Assembly (NCBI GenBank): GCA_947683425.1 | Contig: CANTUQ010000055.1 | Span: 4,948,001 to 5,012,000, forward strand | Direction: 5' to 3' | DNA length: 64,000 nt | From: Excoecaria cochinchinensis | Taxonomy: Eukaryota > Streptophyta > Magnoliopsida > Malpighiales > Euphorbiaceae | Shown: positions 33,866 to 45,111 of the stretch, in pieces | How the letters are laid out: every line of letters begins with the position of its first letter | Numbering within the stretch: the stretch's first letter is position 1 | Position numbers and translations under genes: made by a program | The notes under the pieces: generated by a model | Seen by the model: the letters and a program-made list of their open reading frames with translations, nothing else | The model's database searches: none | What the model was told of the DNA's origin: nothing

Positions 33866-35837
33866 ATGAACAGATTGAGAAAAGATCAAATAGCACCTTA
33901 CGATCCTGAAATCGAGAGGACTTGATATCAACGAATGAGAGCTACTAGAGAGAACAACATGGACCCAAATCCTCCTATTGATGAATTTCCCCCCCCCCCC
34001 CAGAATGAACAAGGGCCGAAAGCATAGGAAGAAATTCCGGGTGGATATAGAGAAGAGGTGCCTAGACAAAGGACGATTAGGGACTATGCTGCACCAAGAT
34101 GGAATGAAGATCATAGGATAATTGTGCTGCCTAGGGGAGCACAATTTGAGATTAAACCAGCAACCATCACCATGGTACAAAGGAATCAGTTCTCTGGATC
34201 AGATTTAGAAGATCCTGCTCAGCATATTGATATATTCGTAGAGTTAGCGATACGGTTCAGATTTCGAGTGTGACCACTGATGCAGTAAGGCAGAAATTAT
34301 TTCCTTTCACATTAATTGGAAAAGCAGGGGAATGGCTTCAGATGTTGCCAAGCCAATCAATTAAGTCATGGGATCAGTTGTAAGAGAAGTTTCAAATGAG
34401 ATTTTTCCCCCTACTAAGACTGCAAATATTCTCAATAGTATTATGGGTTTTCACCAGATGAATGAGGAGCCTTTTTATCAGGCATGGGAGAGGTTTAGGA
34501 GGCTATCGAAAAGCTGTCCACACCATGAGATAGCTGTGTACTAATTGATGACAATATTCTATGCTAGAGTTACACCACAGACAAGGTCACTATTGGATGC
34601 ATCATCGACAGGCTCTTTCTTGAATAGGCTACCGAAAGAAGCTTTCCATTTGTTGGATGAGATGGCAGCAAATGACTCTCAATGGGCTACTCCTAGATCA
34701 ATTCCGAAGAGACAAGGGATACATAATATGGATAAAGTGGCAATGCTTAAGGCATAACTAGAGTTGAGTGGGTTGAAGGTGTGTGATGTAGCCTCTATTT
34801 CTCAAGAGAGTGGGTTGTATGAAGGCGGGCAATATATTCAAGAGGGTGGAGCAATGGGAGATGCGAATGCTATAGGAGATTATCGAAGAAATGACCCCTA
34901 CAATAATACATACAATCCGGGTTGGAGGAGTCACCCGAACTTCTCTTGGAAGGATGGAAAACAAAATGCTTCATCTTCCTAACCACAAGCAAGAGCTCCC
35001 TTCAGCCAAAGCATTTATCATAAACACAGCCATTCATACCAACCTTAAGCACCCACTCACTACCAAAGCCCATATCCACCACATCACTACCAAGGGTAAG
35101 GTTCAAACCAGTCTTAACCTCAAGCACCCACTCACTACCAAAGCCCATATCCACCACATCACCACCAAGGGTAAGGTTCAAACCAGTCTCAACCTCAAGC
35201 ATACCACCCACCGACATATCCGCCTGTGCAAGAAAAGAAACCTAATCTTGAAGATATGCTAGCTAGCTTGATGAATAGTCAACAACAGTTTGTGAATAGC
35301 CAGCAATAATTCATGGCTAACCAAGAAGCGAGGTGGAAGTCCCAAGAACAATGGAACCGAAATCAAGATGCTTCCATGAGGAACTTGGAAATGCAACTGG
35401 GCTAGCTTGCAACTTCTATGTCTCAAAGACAACCAGGGACTTTTCCTTCAAATGTGGATCAAAATCCCAAGGAAGAGGCAAAAGAAATTACATTGAGAAG
35501 TGGCAACGAGGTAGCACAAAGAGAAGAGAAAGGTAAAATTTCTTCACCATCATTAAGTAAGGAGGAGCCAACACGGAAGGTAAGCGACTCTAACTCTAGG
35601 GTAGAATTAAATGAGAATGCTCTTATAACTGATAAGGGTAAGAGCCTAGTGAACCCCAATATAGAGGATCTTGACATAATAGGTTGCCATTTCCTGCTGT
35701 AGCTAGAAAAGAAAAGAAAAATGAACAATTGGCTAGGTTTCTAGAAATATTTAAGAAACTGCACATTAATTTACCTTTTGCTGAAGCCTTAGCTCACATG
35801 CCTAATTATGCAAAATTCATGAAAGAATTATGTTAAA
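33866..35837 (+). pseudogene. gag: Athila-like gag, heavily broken
   Basis: The start MNRLRKDQIAPYDPEIERT is followed by a TGA (33923-33925). Later pieces in shifting frames include RTIRDYAAPRW (34070 on), a capsid-like stretch (DLEDPAQHIDIF, KAGEWLQMLPS), 34545-34982 (LLDASSTGSFLNRLPKEAFHLLDEMAAND), a proline/glutamine-rich repeat zone with a 75-bp tandem duplication, and the C-terminal FLEIFKKLHINLPFAEALAH near 35740. The order is as in Athila Gag. A run of C at about 33990 and several stops show it is non-functional. Confidence 0.75.
35047..35196 (+). repeat. 75-bp tandem duplication in Athila-like gag
   Basis: AAGCACCCACTCACTACC recurs at 35047 and 35122, a 75-bp spacing equal to 25 codons, with one or two differences. 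The spacing preserves the reading frame, so it may have arisen while gag was still coding. Confidence 0.85.
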
Positions 35838-35901
35838 ATAAAAAAAAAAATTAGAAGGGCATGGGACTGTACAGCTTACAGAAAATTATAGCGCAATAAT
35901 C

Positions 35902-36294
35902 ATGAACAAGATTCTTGAAAAATTGGAGGATCCAGGTAGTTTCACTTTACCCTGTGAAATTGGTGAAAATTTTATTGGAAGTGCTTTGTCTGACCTAGGT
36001 GCTAGCATTAACTTGATGCCTTATTCTATATGCAGGAGACTTAATCTCGGAGAGCTCAAGGAGACGGGAATGAGACTCCAACTTGCGGATAGGTCGATAA
36101 GGAAACCCAAGGGGGTAATAGAGGACTTGCTAGTGAAGGTGGGAAAATTCATTTTCCTTGTAGATTTTGTGGTTATGGAGATGGAAGAAGATCGGAAGGT
36201 ACCACTCATTGTGGAGAAGCCATTTTTGAATACAGCAAAAGCTTTGATCGATGTACATGGTCAAACGGTTACCCTATGGTTCAATAATGAATAG
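35902..36294 (+). pseudogene. Athila-like aspartic protease region
   Basis: A 130-codon open stretch with the retroviral protease active-site motif ALSDLGASINLMP (catalytic Asp codon 35992-35994) and the downstream hydrophobic LVDFVVMEM segment. The domain cleaves Gag-Pol in the particle. The active-site motif survives, but flanking stops separate it from gag and pol. Confidence 0.75.
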
Positions 36295-36393
36295 TTAGTG
36301 GTAGACATGAATAAAGCTCAGAAGTATCCGTCAAGTGATATGGAGGAGTCTATTTATTTTGTGGATAAATGACTAGAAGAAACCCAAGAAAAT

Positions 36394-37667
36394 ATGTTGC
36401 TAAATGATCCATTGAATGTGAACTTAATACATTCCTTGGAGGATGAAGAATTGGATGACGGAAGAGGAGAAGTGATAGCAGTTGTAGAGAAAGAATGTGG
36501 AGAGGAGATATTACAGCAAGAAAAGTTTATCCCGCAAGAGGGGGATAAAAATTTTGAGCTTAAACCCCTTCCTCCTCATTTAAAATATGTATTTTTAGAG
36601 AATGAAACAAAACTAGTGATTATTTCTTCTCAGTTGATAGGGTTACAGGAGAAGATGCTGCTTGAAGTGCTGAAAAAGCACAAGGATGCAATTGGATGGG
36701 AGACGTCGGACTTAAAGGGGATCGACCCAAGCTACCGCAGTCACCGGATCCCGATGGAGGAAAAATGCAAACCAGTAGCTCAGCCCCAAAGGAGACTCAA
36801 CCCAGTTATGCAAGAAGTGGTAAAAAAGGAGGTACTCAAACTCCTTGATTCAGGTATAATCTATCCAATCTCAGATAGTAGATGGGTTAGCCCGGTGCAA
36901 TGTGTTCCTAAAAAGAGGGGGATAACAGTGGTTAAAAATGAGTTAGATGAACTTATTCCAACTCGTACAGTTATAGGTTGGAGAGTTTGTATAGACTATG
37001 GAAGACTGAACAATGCCACTTGGAAAGATCATTTCCCATTGCCATTTATTAATCAGATGCTGGAGAGGCTAGCAGGGAATAGGTTTTATTACTTTTTAGT
37101 TTGTATTCGAGAGATTTACTAATCCCCATAGCCCCTGAAGATCAGGAGAAAACAACCTTTACCTGTCCTTATGGCACATTTGCATATAGGAGAATGCCCT
37201 TTGGATTGTGTAATGCACCAGCTACGTTTCAGCGGTGCATGATGGCAATATTTCATGACTTCATAGAGAAATTTATGGAGGTGTTTATGGATAATTTCAC
37301 CATTTATGGGGGAGACATTGAGAGCAGTTTAGAGCATCTTGATTTGGTGCTAGGGAGGTGTGAAAAAGCCAACTTAGTAGTGAACTTGGAGAAATGTCAC
37401 TTTATAGTGAGAGAAGGCATTGTACTAGGGCACAAAATTTCAGAGAAAGGGATAGAGGTAGATAAAGCCAAGGTGGAAGTCATAGAGAAACTCCCACCCC
37501 TAACAATTGTCAAGGGAATCAGGAGCTTTTTAGGGCATGTGGGGTTTTACCGTAGATTCATAAAAGATTTTTCGAAAATTGCAAAACCCTTATCCAATTT
37601 GCTGATGAAAGATGCTCCTTTTGATTTTACTAGTGATTGTATGCTAGCATTTGAAACATTGAAATAG
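36394..37667 (+). pseudogene. pol: Athila-like reverse transcriptase, frameshifted and catalytically altered
   Basis: 36394-37122 holds the linker and RT fingers (PQRRLNPVMQEVVKKEVLKLLDSG, WVSPVQCVPKK, VCIDYGRLN, FPLPFINQML). After FYYF the block that normally carries the first catalytic Asp is scrambled near 37095-37130, with a frame change. 37101-37667 continues with YGTFAYRRMPFGLCNAPATFQ and the catalytic box, which reads VFMDNF: the second Asp of the DD pair is Asn (codon 37293-37295). The thumb (SFLGHVGFYRRFIKDFSKIAKPL) follows. It is inactive on at least two grounds. Confidence 0.88.
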
Positions 37668-38650
37668 AGGCTTATTTCAGCCCTGGTGATTATATCTCCG
37701 AATTGGAATTTGCCTCTTGAACTAATGTGTGATGCTAGTGATTTCGCAGTAGGGGCAGTGCTCGAATAAAAGTGAGAAAAGGGGTTTCATGCAGTTTATT
37801 ATGCGAGTCATACCTTGACAGGATCCCAGGTTAACTATACAACAACTGAGAAGGAACTTCTTGCAATTGTCTAGTGGCAGTAAACTATGTGAGCAAATGG
37901 GTAGAAGCCATAGCCACTAGAACCTGTGATGCCAGGGTTGTGTTAGAATTTCTGAGAAAGAATATTTTCACCCGGTATGGAGCCCCTAGAGCTATTGTTA
38001 GTGGTGGTGGTAAACACTTTGTTAACCACCAATTTAAAGCCTTGTTGAGAAATTTGGAGTTAGGCATAAGGTCACTACCCCTTATCATGCCCAAGCTAAT
38101 GGTCAGGTTGAAGTGTCCAACCGGGAATTGAAAGCCATATTAGAAAAAACGGTCAATGCATCTAGGAGAGACTGGTACCTTAAGCTAGATGAAGCTCTAT
38201 GGGCTTAGTGGACAGCATTTAAGACACCGACAGGGATGTCTCCCTTTAGGTTGGTATTTGGGAAGTCCTGTCACCTTCCAGTGGAATTAGAGCATAAGGC
38301 TTATTAGGCCACCAAATGTTTTAATTTTGACCTTGAAAATGCAGGAAAGTGCAGGTCTTTGCAGATGAATGAGCTAAAGGAGCTCAGATTTTGGGCATAC
38401 TATCATGCCACGAAAGACAAAGACAATACCAAGAAGTGGCATGATCGAAAGTTAATAAAGAAGGAATTTGTGCCTGGGATGAAAGTACTTATTTATGATA
38501 GCAGGCTGCGGTTATTTCCTAGAAATCTAAAATCGCAGTGGAAGGGACCCTTTGAAGTTGTGGGAGCGGACAAATTTGGAGTAGTGACATTGAGGCACCC
38601 GAGGGGTGAGAATGAGTTCAAGGTAAATGGACATCGCGTGAAGCCCTATT
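37668..38650 (+). pseudogene. pol: Athila-like RNase H start fused by deletion to integrase core and C-terminus
   Basis: The RNase H N-terminal part (MCDASDFAVGAVLE, TEKELLAIV) runs to about 37871 and then jumps into the integrase core at YVSKWVEAIA (37880). The rest of RNase H, the integrase zinc finger and the first catalytic Asp are deleted. The core motif reads VSGGGKHF, with Gly at 38003-38005 where Athila integrases have Asp. After frameshifts come AQANGQVEVSNRELK (Glu present), TPTGMSPFRLVFGK and the C-terminal SQWKGPFEVV and HRVKPYF. CHR begins right after at 38652. Confidence 0.83.
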
Positions 38651-38651
38651 T

Positions 38652-38993
38652 TGTCATGGCCGGAATTGTACCCTAGTCGTATTTGGTCTAATTGGGGTGA
38701 AAGTGTAATTGAAGTGTAGGATTGGACTTAATTGAAGAAAGAGGAATTGTTTAGTGGCTAATGAGTAATTGAGTCACATTAAGCTAATGGTTGATTAGTT
38801 GTTTAATGATGCTTTAATTAGGAATATAATAATGTAAGAAGTTGGATAGTGGAGGCAGATTTTGGTGAGTGGTTTCCGTGTGGCTTAGTGAGGGTGTGCC
38901 ACCTACACCTTTGCATGCAAGAGTGGGTTAAGGGAAGAGAAGGGTTTCATTTGGGTAACCTAGTACTTTCTGTGTTCTTCTCTTTTCATCTTG
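38652..38993 (+). repeat. CHR left LTR, first part
   Basis: TGTCATGGCCGG is identical to the right LTR start at 61782. It matches 342 bp until S3 interrupts after TCTTG (38989-38993). Confidence 0.92.
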
Positions 38994-40143
38994 TGTAACA
39001 CCCCAACTCATACGTAGGCGAACCCATCCGCAAGGGAGTAGGAAGCCGTACGAGTAGGTGTGTTACCGAACAGAAACGATACAAAGCGTATATTTTAAAC
39101 GAAAACATACACATCTACAATTTTACAATCATACAATAGGAGTCTGAAATATTACATCGTTCTCTTTACATATTATTACTTATACATATAACACAGATAT
39201 ACAAAAATTCTAAATTACAAAAGCTGAACAAGATACAAAACTTCTAGCTTCTATGTGGCCGACTCTGCAGATGCGCGACTCGAACAAAAGAAAACCTGCC
39301 ACCTGCACGGGGAAAAGAGCCCGTGCTAAGCGATAACGCTTAGTGGGGAAAACAAACATAATAATATGGACGGCCATTCACAATGGTCGTCGAGGCAAAA
39401 TACATTCAAATGGCAATTGCGGATATTCAAAATACATATCTAAACAGACTTGCATAATAAAGGCATTAATTCGGAAACTCACACACATAATCATATACAT
39501 ATATCAGGAATGGGCCAAAACAGTCATAACCCAAAACACGACACCAATGTTATCATGTTGAGCCACATACCCAAGAAAACATCCAAAACACCACACTTCT
39601 GCTGCACAACTCTAATACATAGCATATCATGCTGTAAACACTCCCATAACGGAGACTGAAGGCATAATCACATCACTTCACATTCATATCAAAACCATGC
39701 AGAAAGTACGATTACATCTTATATACTTACCCTCACAACCGATCTGATTCACATGCTTGTACACAATAAAACCATGCTTAACTCATATACATAAATACAT
39801 CGATCGAATCATTTCAAAGCATTCAGAAACTAATAACAAATCACATGCCAAGTACGGATAATCATGTTAACTGAAAAGTCACGTTTACTAAATACAGATT
39901 TACCTTCTGAAGCCCGTAGTCATATTCATATACACATAAACTGATTCTTGCTCATTCAGATATCATATTCTGATGGCTATTTCAAAACAGAATAAAATAA
40001 ACCATCAAAATACCTGCTGACTCATAATAGTGGATAACAAGTGAACTGATTAGTACCTTACGGGTATAAGTCGGCCAGAGAGTACCTTACGGGTACTAAT
40101 CGAAAATCATTTTATTTTGTCACAAAAGCATTTTACTGATGAG

Positions 40144-40290
40144 GGATCTTAACCCGATCCAACCACATTAAAAAGGATCGCGAGGATCCGTACTGATAGG
40201 GGTTCGCGAGGAACCAGTCGTGGGACCTGATCAGGGTCCAAATCGTTCAAAGGGCGCTGCAGCTACAAAGACTCTATTAGGCATGCCTAA
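40144..40290. repeat. Hairpin string and central palindrome of S3
   Basis: GGATCGCGAGGATCC near 40175, GGTTC/GAACC (40201-40215), GGACC/GGTCC (40223-40239), and TTAGGCATGCCTAA (40277-40290). The order mirrors the TE-2 string on the other strand, with different loops (GCGAG instead of CTCGC). Confidence 0.72.
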
Positions 40291-40599
40291 CTATCCACTA
40301 GACTGACTCTCGCAGGTCATGCATCATACCAATCATACTTCAAATCACTTAATTTATATCATTGTACATGATCAGCAATAGGTGAGACATATGAATAAGT
40401 TCATAAAGTCAATCATGTATTATACAATTTACACTTAGGCATAATAATCTTAGAGAAAGATCATCAGTATAGATATGCATAGTACATTCAATTATATTAA
40501 CATACTTCATAAAATAGTCAAAGAATAAACCTAAAGGCATCACAAGTTCGGAATTCAAACATTGGAATCATCAAAGAAAACTCATTCAACACAACATAT

Positions 40600-40942
40600 C
40601 TGTCGCGCTCGCGATCCCTGTCGCGCTCGCGACAGAGACTATAGTCTCTTCGCTGCGCGCGCGCGACGGACTTCGCGATCGTGGGAAGGAGAGAAGGGCC
40701 CGGCTCTGTCGCGCTCGCGATATTGTCGCGGTCGCGACAGAGGGCAAGTATTGCTATCGCGGGGTCGCGACAAGTCGCGTGCTCGCGATAGCACAGGCCA
40801 ACAATGTGCTCTGTCGCGATCGCGACGGTTGTCGCGCTCGCGACAGAGAGCAGACAAGCTATTGCTATCGCGGGCTCACGACAGCACAGCATCAAAATCA
40901 CCGGTCTCTGTCGCGCTCGCGACAGTGTCGCGATCGCGACAG
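40600..40942. repeat. CpG-rich hairpin cluster in S3
   Basis: TCGCGA-type inverted repeats homologous to the TE-2 clusters, including arms GCTATCGCG and CGCGATAGC around GTCGCGA. It ends CTGTCGCGCTCGCGACAG then GTCGCGATCGCGACAG. Confidence 0.8.
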
Positions 40943-43470
40943 AGTCATGATTCCGAAAATCTGCAGAATTTTGCAAGATCTTTCCTTCCTCAAACTCACC
41001 CACAACACACGAAACACATCCAAAGGTCTCTTACCTCATCTCCAGCCAGTCACACATCATTGACAACATAAATCCAACATTCGTATCAAGTATTTCAGTA
41101 AAACATGCCATTACCAATATCCATATACACAATCTATAATAACAACATTATTCGTCAATCATTTCAATCGCACCCACATTAACTGCATTCATACATATGG
41201 TACATCATGTTAAGGTTGCTCATGAAACTATCACATAAAAGCACTCATCCATAAACAAACCTTCATGGATTTATATCTATTATTAATTACTAGTTAAATC
41301 ACCAATCTTAAACATACTCATAAGTTTTTCCCAACGACAGCTACTTATATAGCCATTTAATTACCCTAAACAGGCATAATAACTGATGGGAAAGGTACGG
41401 GATTGATCCGGGTCAATCCTAGACTCAAAAATAAAGAAGAAAAGGCTCAAAACATAATTTTCTGTCGCGAGGTCGCGACCCGTGTCGCGCTCGCGACAGA
41501 GGCTCGCCTCAGCTACCAAAACGGACTGCTTTCTACTATAAACTAGTATCGCGAAAACCGACCTCTAAACCTCGTTTTTAGGAAAAGTGGTCTTCTTAAC
41601 AAATGTTCTCCTACGTCTTAGATTTCAAATGAAATAAGTTTCACATCAATTGGACATCTACAACTCCAGATATGCACTCCACAACCCATACTGGTCAAAC
41701 AACCCGTCACAAAAAGAAACACTACGGTATTATCAAAAATGCAGGGTCTTAGAGCAAGAATGTACCCAAGGCTATTTCTAAGACTTTTAAATTAATGGAA
41801 TTCATGGTTCTAATGCTTCAAAAATCGCATGATTTGGAGTTCTAAAACTCCACTTATGACCAAAACATTGCACAAGGGTCAGATGAGAACGAAACAGGGT
41901 TTACCCCAATTATACACTTCACTTCCAATTCTCACACACCTTCAACTTAAGCCACTTCATGCATTATTAATACATTTACCCAAACAAATACATGCATAAG
42001 AATCATCTTAATCACTCAATTTACTGGAAATCATATACAAATATATATTCATAGCTCAATAAGAATTTAGGAGAAAAACCAAATAAAACTCAATTAAAGG
42101 AATCCACTCCCAAACCTCTTGTTGCACAATAGTTGTTCTCTTCAAGCTTTAAATGTTCTCTTTTCCTTTACTTTGATTCTTCTTATCACCAATTACTTGC
42201 ACAAACAAACCCATAATTCTTAATTCAATCATTACTTAAACAAAACTAGGAGTAGAAAAAGAACTCAAACATAGGAACCCTAAAATCTCAACTTACCTCT
42301 TTACTCTTACTTCCCAAGCTCCACCAAACCAATTCTACTTCACTCAAAACCAATAGATTGAGCAAGAAACGGGGAGGAGAGGAAAAGAAAATAGAAAATG
42401 AGAAGGAAGAGAGGGCAACGGGAACAAGAACAAGAAAATTCTGCATTTCCTCTTTCCTAACCCAAATCACACTAAATGCTCCCACCTAACTATCCACATG
42501 GCAAGCTCCCATTGGGTACACAAACCACCTTTGACTTAGTCACTCCTTGCACCATACTCACTTCACATGCAAACATTTTTTAAATAAAAATCTTCAAGGT
42601 ACCACACTTGAATCACACCAAATCATTTCCTAAAACTCACTTATACCCTACTTCCATACACAACAAGCACACTCTAACCTTTCCTCACTTAACTTAACTT
42701 ATTTAATTAATCACTTTACAATTAAGTCCTTATCATCAAATTCACTCACGTTCAAATTACTGAAATACCCTTCACTTAACCGACTTAGTTTGCCGATTCC
42801 GACTAGGCCCGATTTGGGGTGTTACATCTTGCGTGAGAGTGAGTGTTAAGGAAGAGTAAGCATATTGATGTTTAGTTGCTCATGAGTTAAGGGTTAAACC
42901 TAAGAGGTAAGTGGTTAAGTGTGCTTATTCTCATCTTCTACTCTTCTTCTTGGTTTTGATTTGGTTTGGAGTGAGGATTGATGGATTGTGTTCAATTCTG
43001 GAATTTGTGTTGGTTTTGCTAGCTGAAGCACTGAAAAGAGATAAGGGAAAAGCTGTAATTGGAGAACCGAGCGTCCGTCGTCATTAGGAGCTAAGGCGAC
43101 GAGGTTTGGGAAAAAACCCTAATTGTGTGATTATGTGATTAGTGTTGGTTAAATAGAGTTTTGAAATGAATTGCAAGATATGTGAAATTAAAGTTTGAGC
43201 ATGAATTATGTGATGCTAAATTGTATGATTATAGTAGCAATATGATTGTGATAAAGTGCTTGAGAATGATTATGATTTGTACTATTATTGAATGCCAAAC
43301 AAGAAGGGAAAATCAGGTATGTGTTATTGATTGTGTGGTTGTTGTATTTGGGTTGATTGCCAAACAAATAAGAAGGAGATTTGAAGTCTAGGCGTAAAAG
43401 GAGAATTGGACTGAAAAAGCACAGCCATGCTAGTGATAAACACAGCTGTGTTTTTGGTATTTTTGCATAG

Positions 43471-43796
43471 GTCACGGTGACAATGAAATTGATTGTGACC
43501 GTGACATATGCTGAGTTTAATTTTGCCTAGAGGAATTTGGTATGTCACGGTGACAATGGAATTCATTGTGACCGTGACCTACCCAGGAAGGCATTCTGTT
43601 TTGCAAATGAGAATATGTCACGGTGACAATGAGATTCATTGTGACCTTGACATACCCTCAGGTTGCATTTTGCCGAGAGTTGGGAACACATCACGGTGAC
43701 AATGAAATTGATTATGACCGTGACATGTCCCCAATTTGCATTCTGTTTTGGACTTCAATATGTCACGGTGACAATGAAATCCATTGTGACCGTGAC
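43471..43796. repeat. Five-unit hairpin array in CHR left LTR
   Basis: Units at 43471-43505, 43544-43578, 43618-43652, 43691-43724 and 43762-43796, about 73 bp apart. Each has arm GTCACGGTGACAAT, a 6-7 nt loop, and arm ATTGTGACCGTGAC. The arms pair at 13 of 14 positions, and the single mismatch is the same in every unit. Spacers are unrelated AT-rich sequence. Confidence 0.85.
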
Positions 43797-44540
43797 CCAC
43801 CCTGTTTTGGCAATATGATCCTAATGTGTTTGGCCATTCAAATGGCAAGGCTTTGAGCTGAAATAAAGGACAACATGAGTAAGTATTGTATGTGTGTTAA
43901 GTGATCTACAAATGCATACAAACATGGTGATTTCTGAATATGATCAGTTATGTAAATATTATATGAGAAGATTGAATTTGAAAGCATACTGAATATGCAA
44001 GTGAAATGTTAGCTATGTGCTAATGCAAATGTCTAAAGTGAAAAGTGAATTGAATAAATTGTCAATAACTTAAGCCTGCGAGTCAAGTAGTGGATAGTTA
44101 GGCATGCCTATAGGGTTCAGTGCTGCAGCCCCATGCGTTAAATGTGTCTGATTCCATGGGAATCAGAATGCGATTATCCTTGCTGGATTCAGTTAATTGT
44201 GGAATGATGAAAAGTACCAGAAGGTACTAATGTGTAAAAGTGATCTCGATGAGATTCTGGGTACCTAGGAGGTACCGATGCGTTACCCGTTATCCGCGCC
44301 ATTGAATTGCAGGCTAACTGATTAATTAAATAATAAATAGAAGTGACTGTGATACAAGAAAGTATGTGGTATGGATATGTAAATAGGTGATTGATGCTTT
44401 ATGATTGAATATAGTAATGGATAAAACTATGCTTGCAATGGTACGTGCTTTAATAATGAATGTTCGGGCATGTCTACTAGCATGTAATGTATGATGTTTC
44501 TGATGTGTGCTAATTAATTGCTATATATATGAGTTCCCCA

Positions 44541-44581
44541 CTAAGCGTTATCGCTTAGCATGGATTTACTCTAATCCGTGC
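44541..44581 (+). promoter_or_regulatory. Conserved double hairpin, CHR left LTR
   Basis: CTAAGCG TTAT CGCTTAG (44541-44558), then GCATGGATT / AATCCGTGC (44558-44581). The second stem differs in sequence from TE-2 (GCACGGG/CCCGTGC) but still pairs, with one G-T pair. The right LTR copy is at 63833-63873. Confidence 0.65.
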
Positions 44582-44954
44582 AGGTACGGACGAGAGGTGA
44601 CTGAAGGACGTCCCCCGCATTTTGGTACGGTCAACAATAGGAAGTGTATAGTGTAGGTATGGGGGTTGTTATTTGGAACTTTTGTATAAGTTTTATATGG
44701 TTAATATGTATTTTGAATATGTAAAGGCATGTAATAATGTAGTAATCATGGATGTAACCTCCCACATGTATGTGTGTCATATGAATAGCTAAGGCGTGTG
44801 AATAATAGTAGTTGGTATGTGATGCATGAATTAAGGTAGTGCGTGATGAAATTTTATTATTCAGTTTCCGCATGTGTCCTGTGTGTGTGTGCGACCTTCT
44901 CTAACTAAGATTAGCTGAGCTAGTCTGTCGTTAGGGAACGGGCGTCACAAGTTG

Positions 44955-44966
44955 TGGTATCAGAGC
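44955..44966 (+). other. Primer binding site of CHR (tRNA-Met type)
   Basis: TGGTATCAGAGC, five bases (AGTTG) after the LTR end. It is intact. Confidence 0.9.
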
Positions 44967-45057
44967 CTAGGTTGAGTCTTTTCTGGGAATTGGGTAGATA
45001 AGATGTGTATAGTTTGTTGACCTAATGCGGAAGTCCTTGTTTAATCTGTGTAGTAAG

Positions 45058-45111
45058 ATGGATTCTGGAAGGCATACCGGTGAGGAATATGCCGAAAGTG
45101 TGAATCCTCGT
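45058..45111 (+). pseudogene. gag: CHR gag, first 18 codons before the TAT insertion
   Basis: The ATG at 45058 follows a 91-bp leader. The frame reads MDSGRHTGEE and is interrupted at 45112 by TAT. The last five bases CTCGT (45107-45111) are the TSD. Counting past TAT and the second TSD copy, the frame is in phase with gag at 57228. Confidence 0.8.

Larger units (their letters stand above)
30971..38651 (+). mobile_element. Athila-like Ty3/gypsy element, decayed, both ends cut
   Basis: Order: LTR remnant (30971-31493 and 32902-33750, split by S2), tRNA-Asp-type primer site (33757-33774), gag, protease, reverse transcriptase, partial RNase H, partial integrase. The primer site and pol sequence fit the Athila lineage. 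Many stops, frameshifts and a large RNase H-integrase deletion make it dead. The 5' LTR tip is lost at the LTR-e boundary. The 3' side is interrupted by CHR at 38652 and may resume beyond the window. Confidence 0.85.
38994..42826 (-). mobile_element. S3: solo LTR, 3833 bp, TSD TCTTG, TE-2-related
   Basis: TGTAACACCCC to GGGGTGTTACA (a perfect 11-bp terminal inverted repeat), flanked by exact TCTTG copies (38989-38993, 42827-42831), with no internal part. The right CHR LTR shows the uninterrupted site near 62118. Modules: double hairpin 39343-39305, GGATC, GGTTC and GGACC hairpin string 40144-40239, palindrome TTAGGCATGCCTAA (40277-40290), hairpin cluster 40600-40942, palindrome pair 41462-41499. 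It is the same family type as TE-2 but clearly diverged. Confidence 0.95.
42827..44949 (+). repeat. CHR left LTR, second part
   Basis: It continues after S3 and ends GGGCGTCACA (44949). It includes two CACAGC palindromes (43415-43453), a five-unit hairpin array (43471-43796), palindrome TAGGCATGCCTA (44099-44110), GCTGCAGC, CTGATTCC/GGAATCAG (44148-44166), GTACC/GGTAC pairs (about 44212-44280) and the double hairpin (44541-44581). Small open frames here have no recognisable domain. Confidence 0.92.

Noticed and set aside
43182..43391. A 69-codon frame conserved between both CHR LTRs (62474-62683).
   Set aside because: Both copies are identical because the LTRs are young duplicates, so conservation is uninformative. 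No domain or codon bias was seen.
43471..43796. CRISPR-like pattern: five 35-bp repeats with about 38-bp spacers.
   Set aside because: It lies inside a plant LTR and is duplicated with its spacers in the other LTR. No cas genes are present and the host is a eukaryote.
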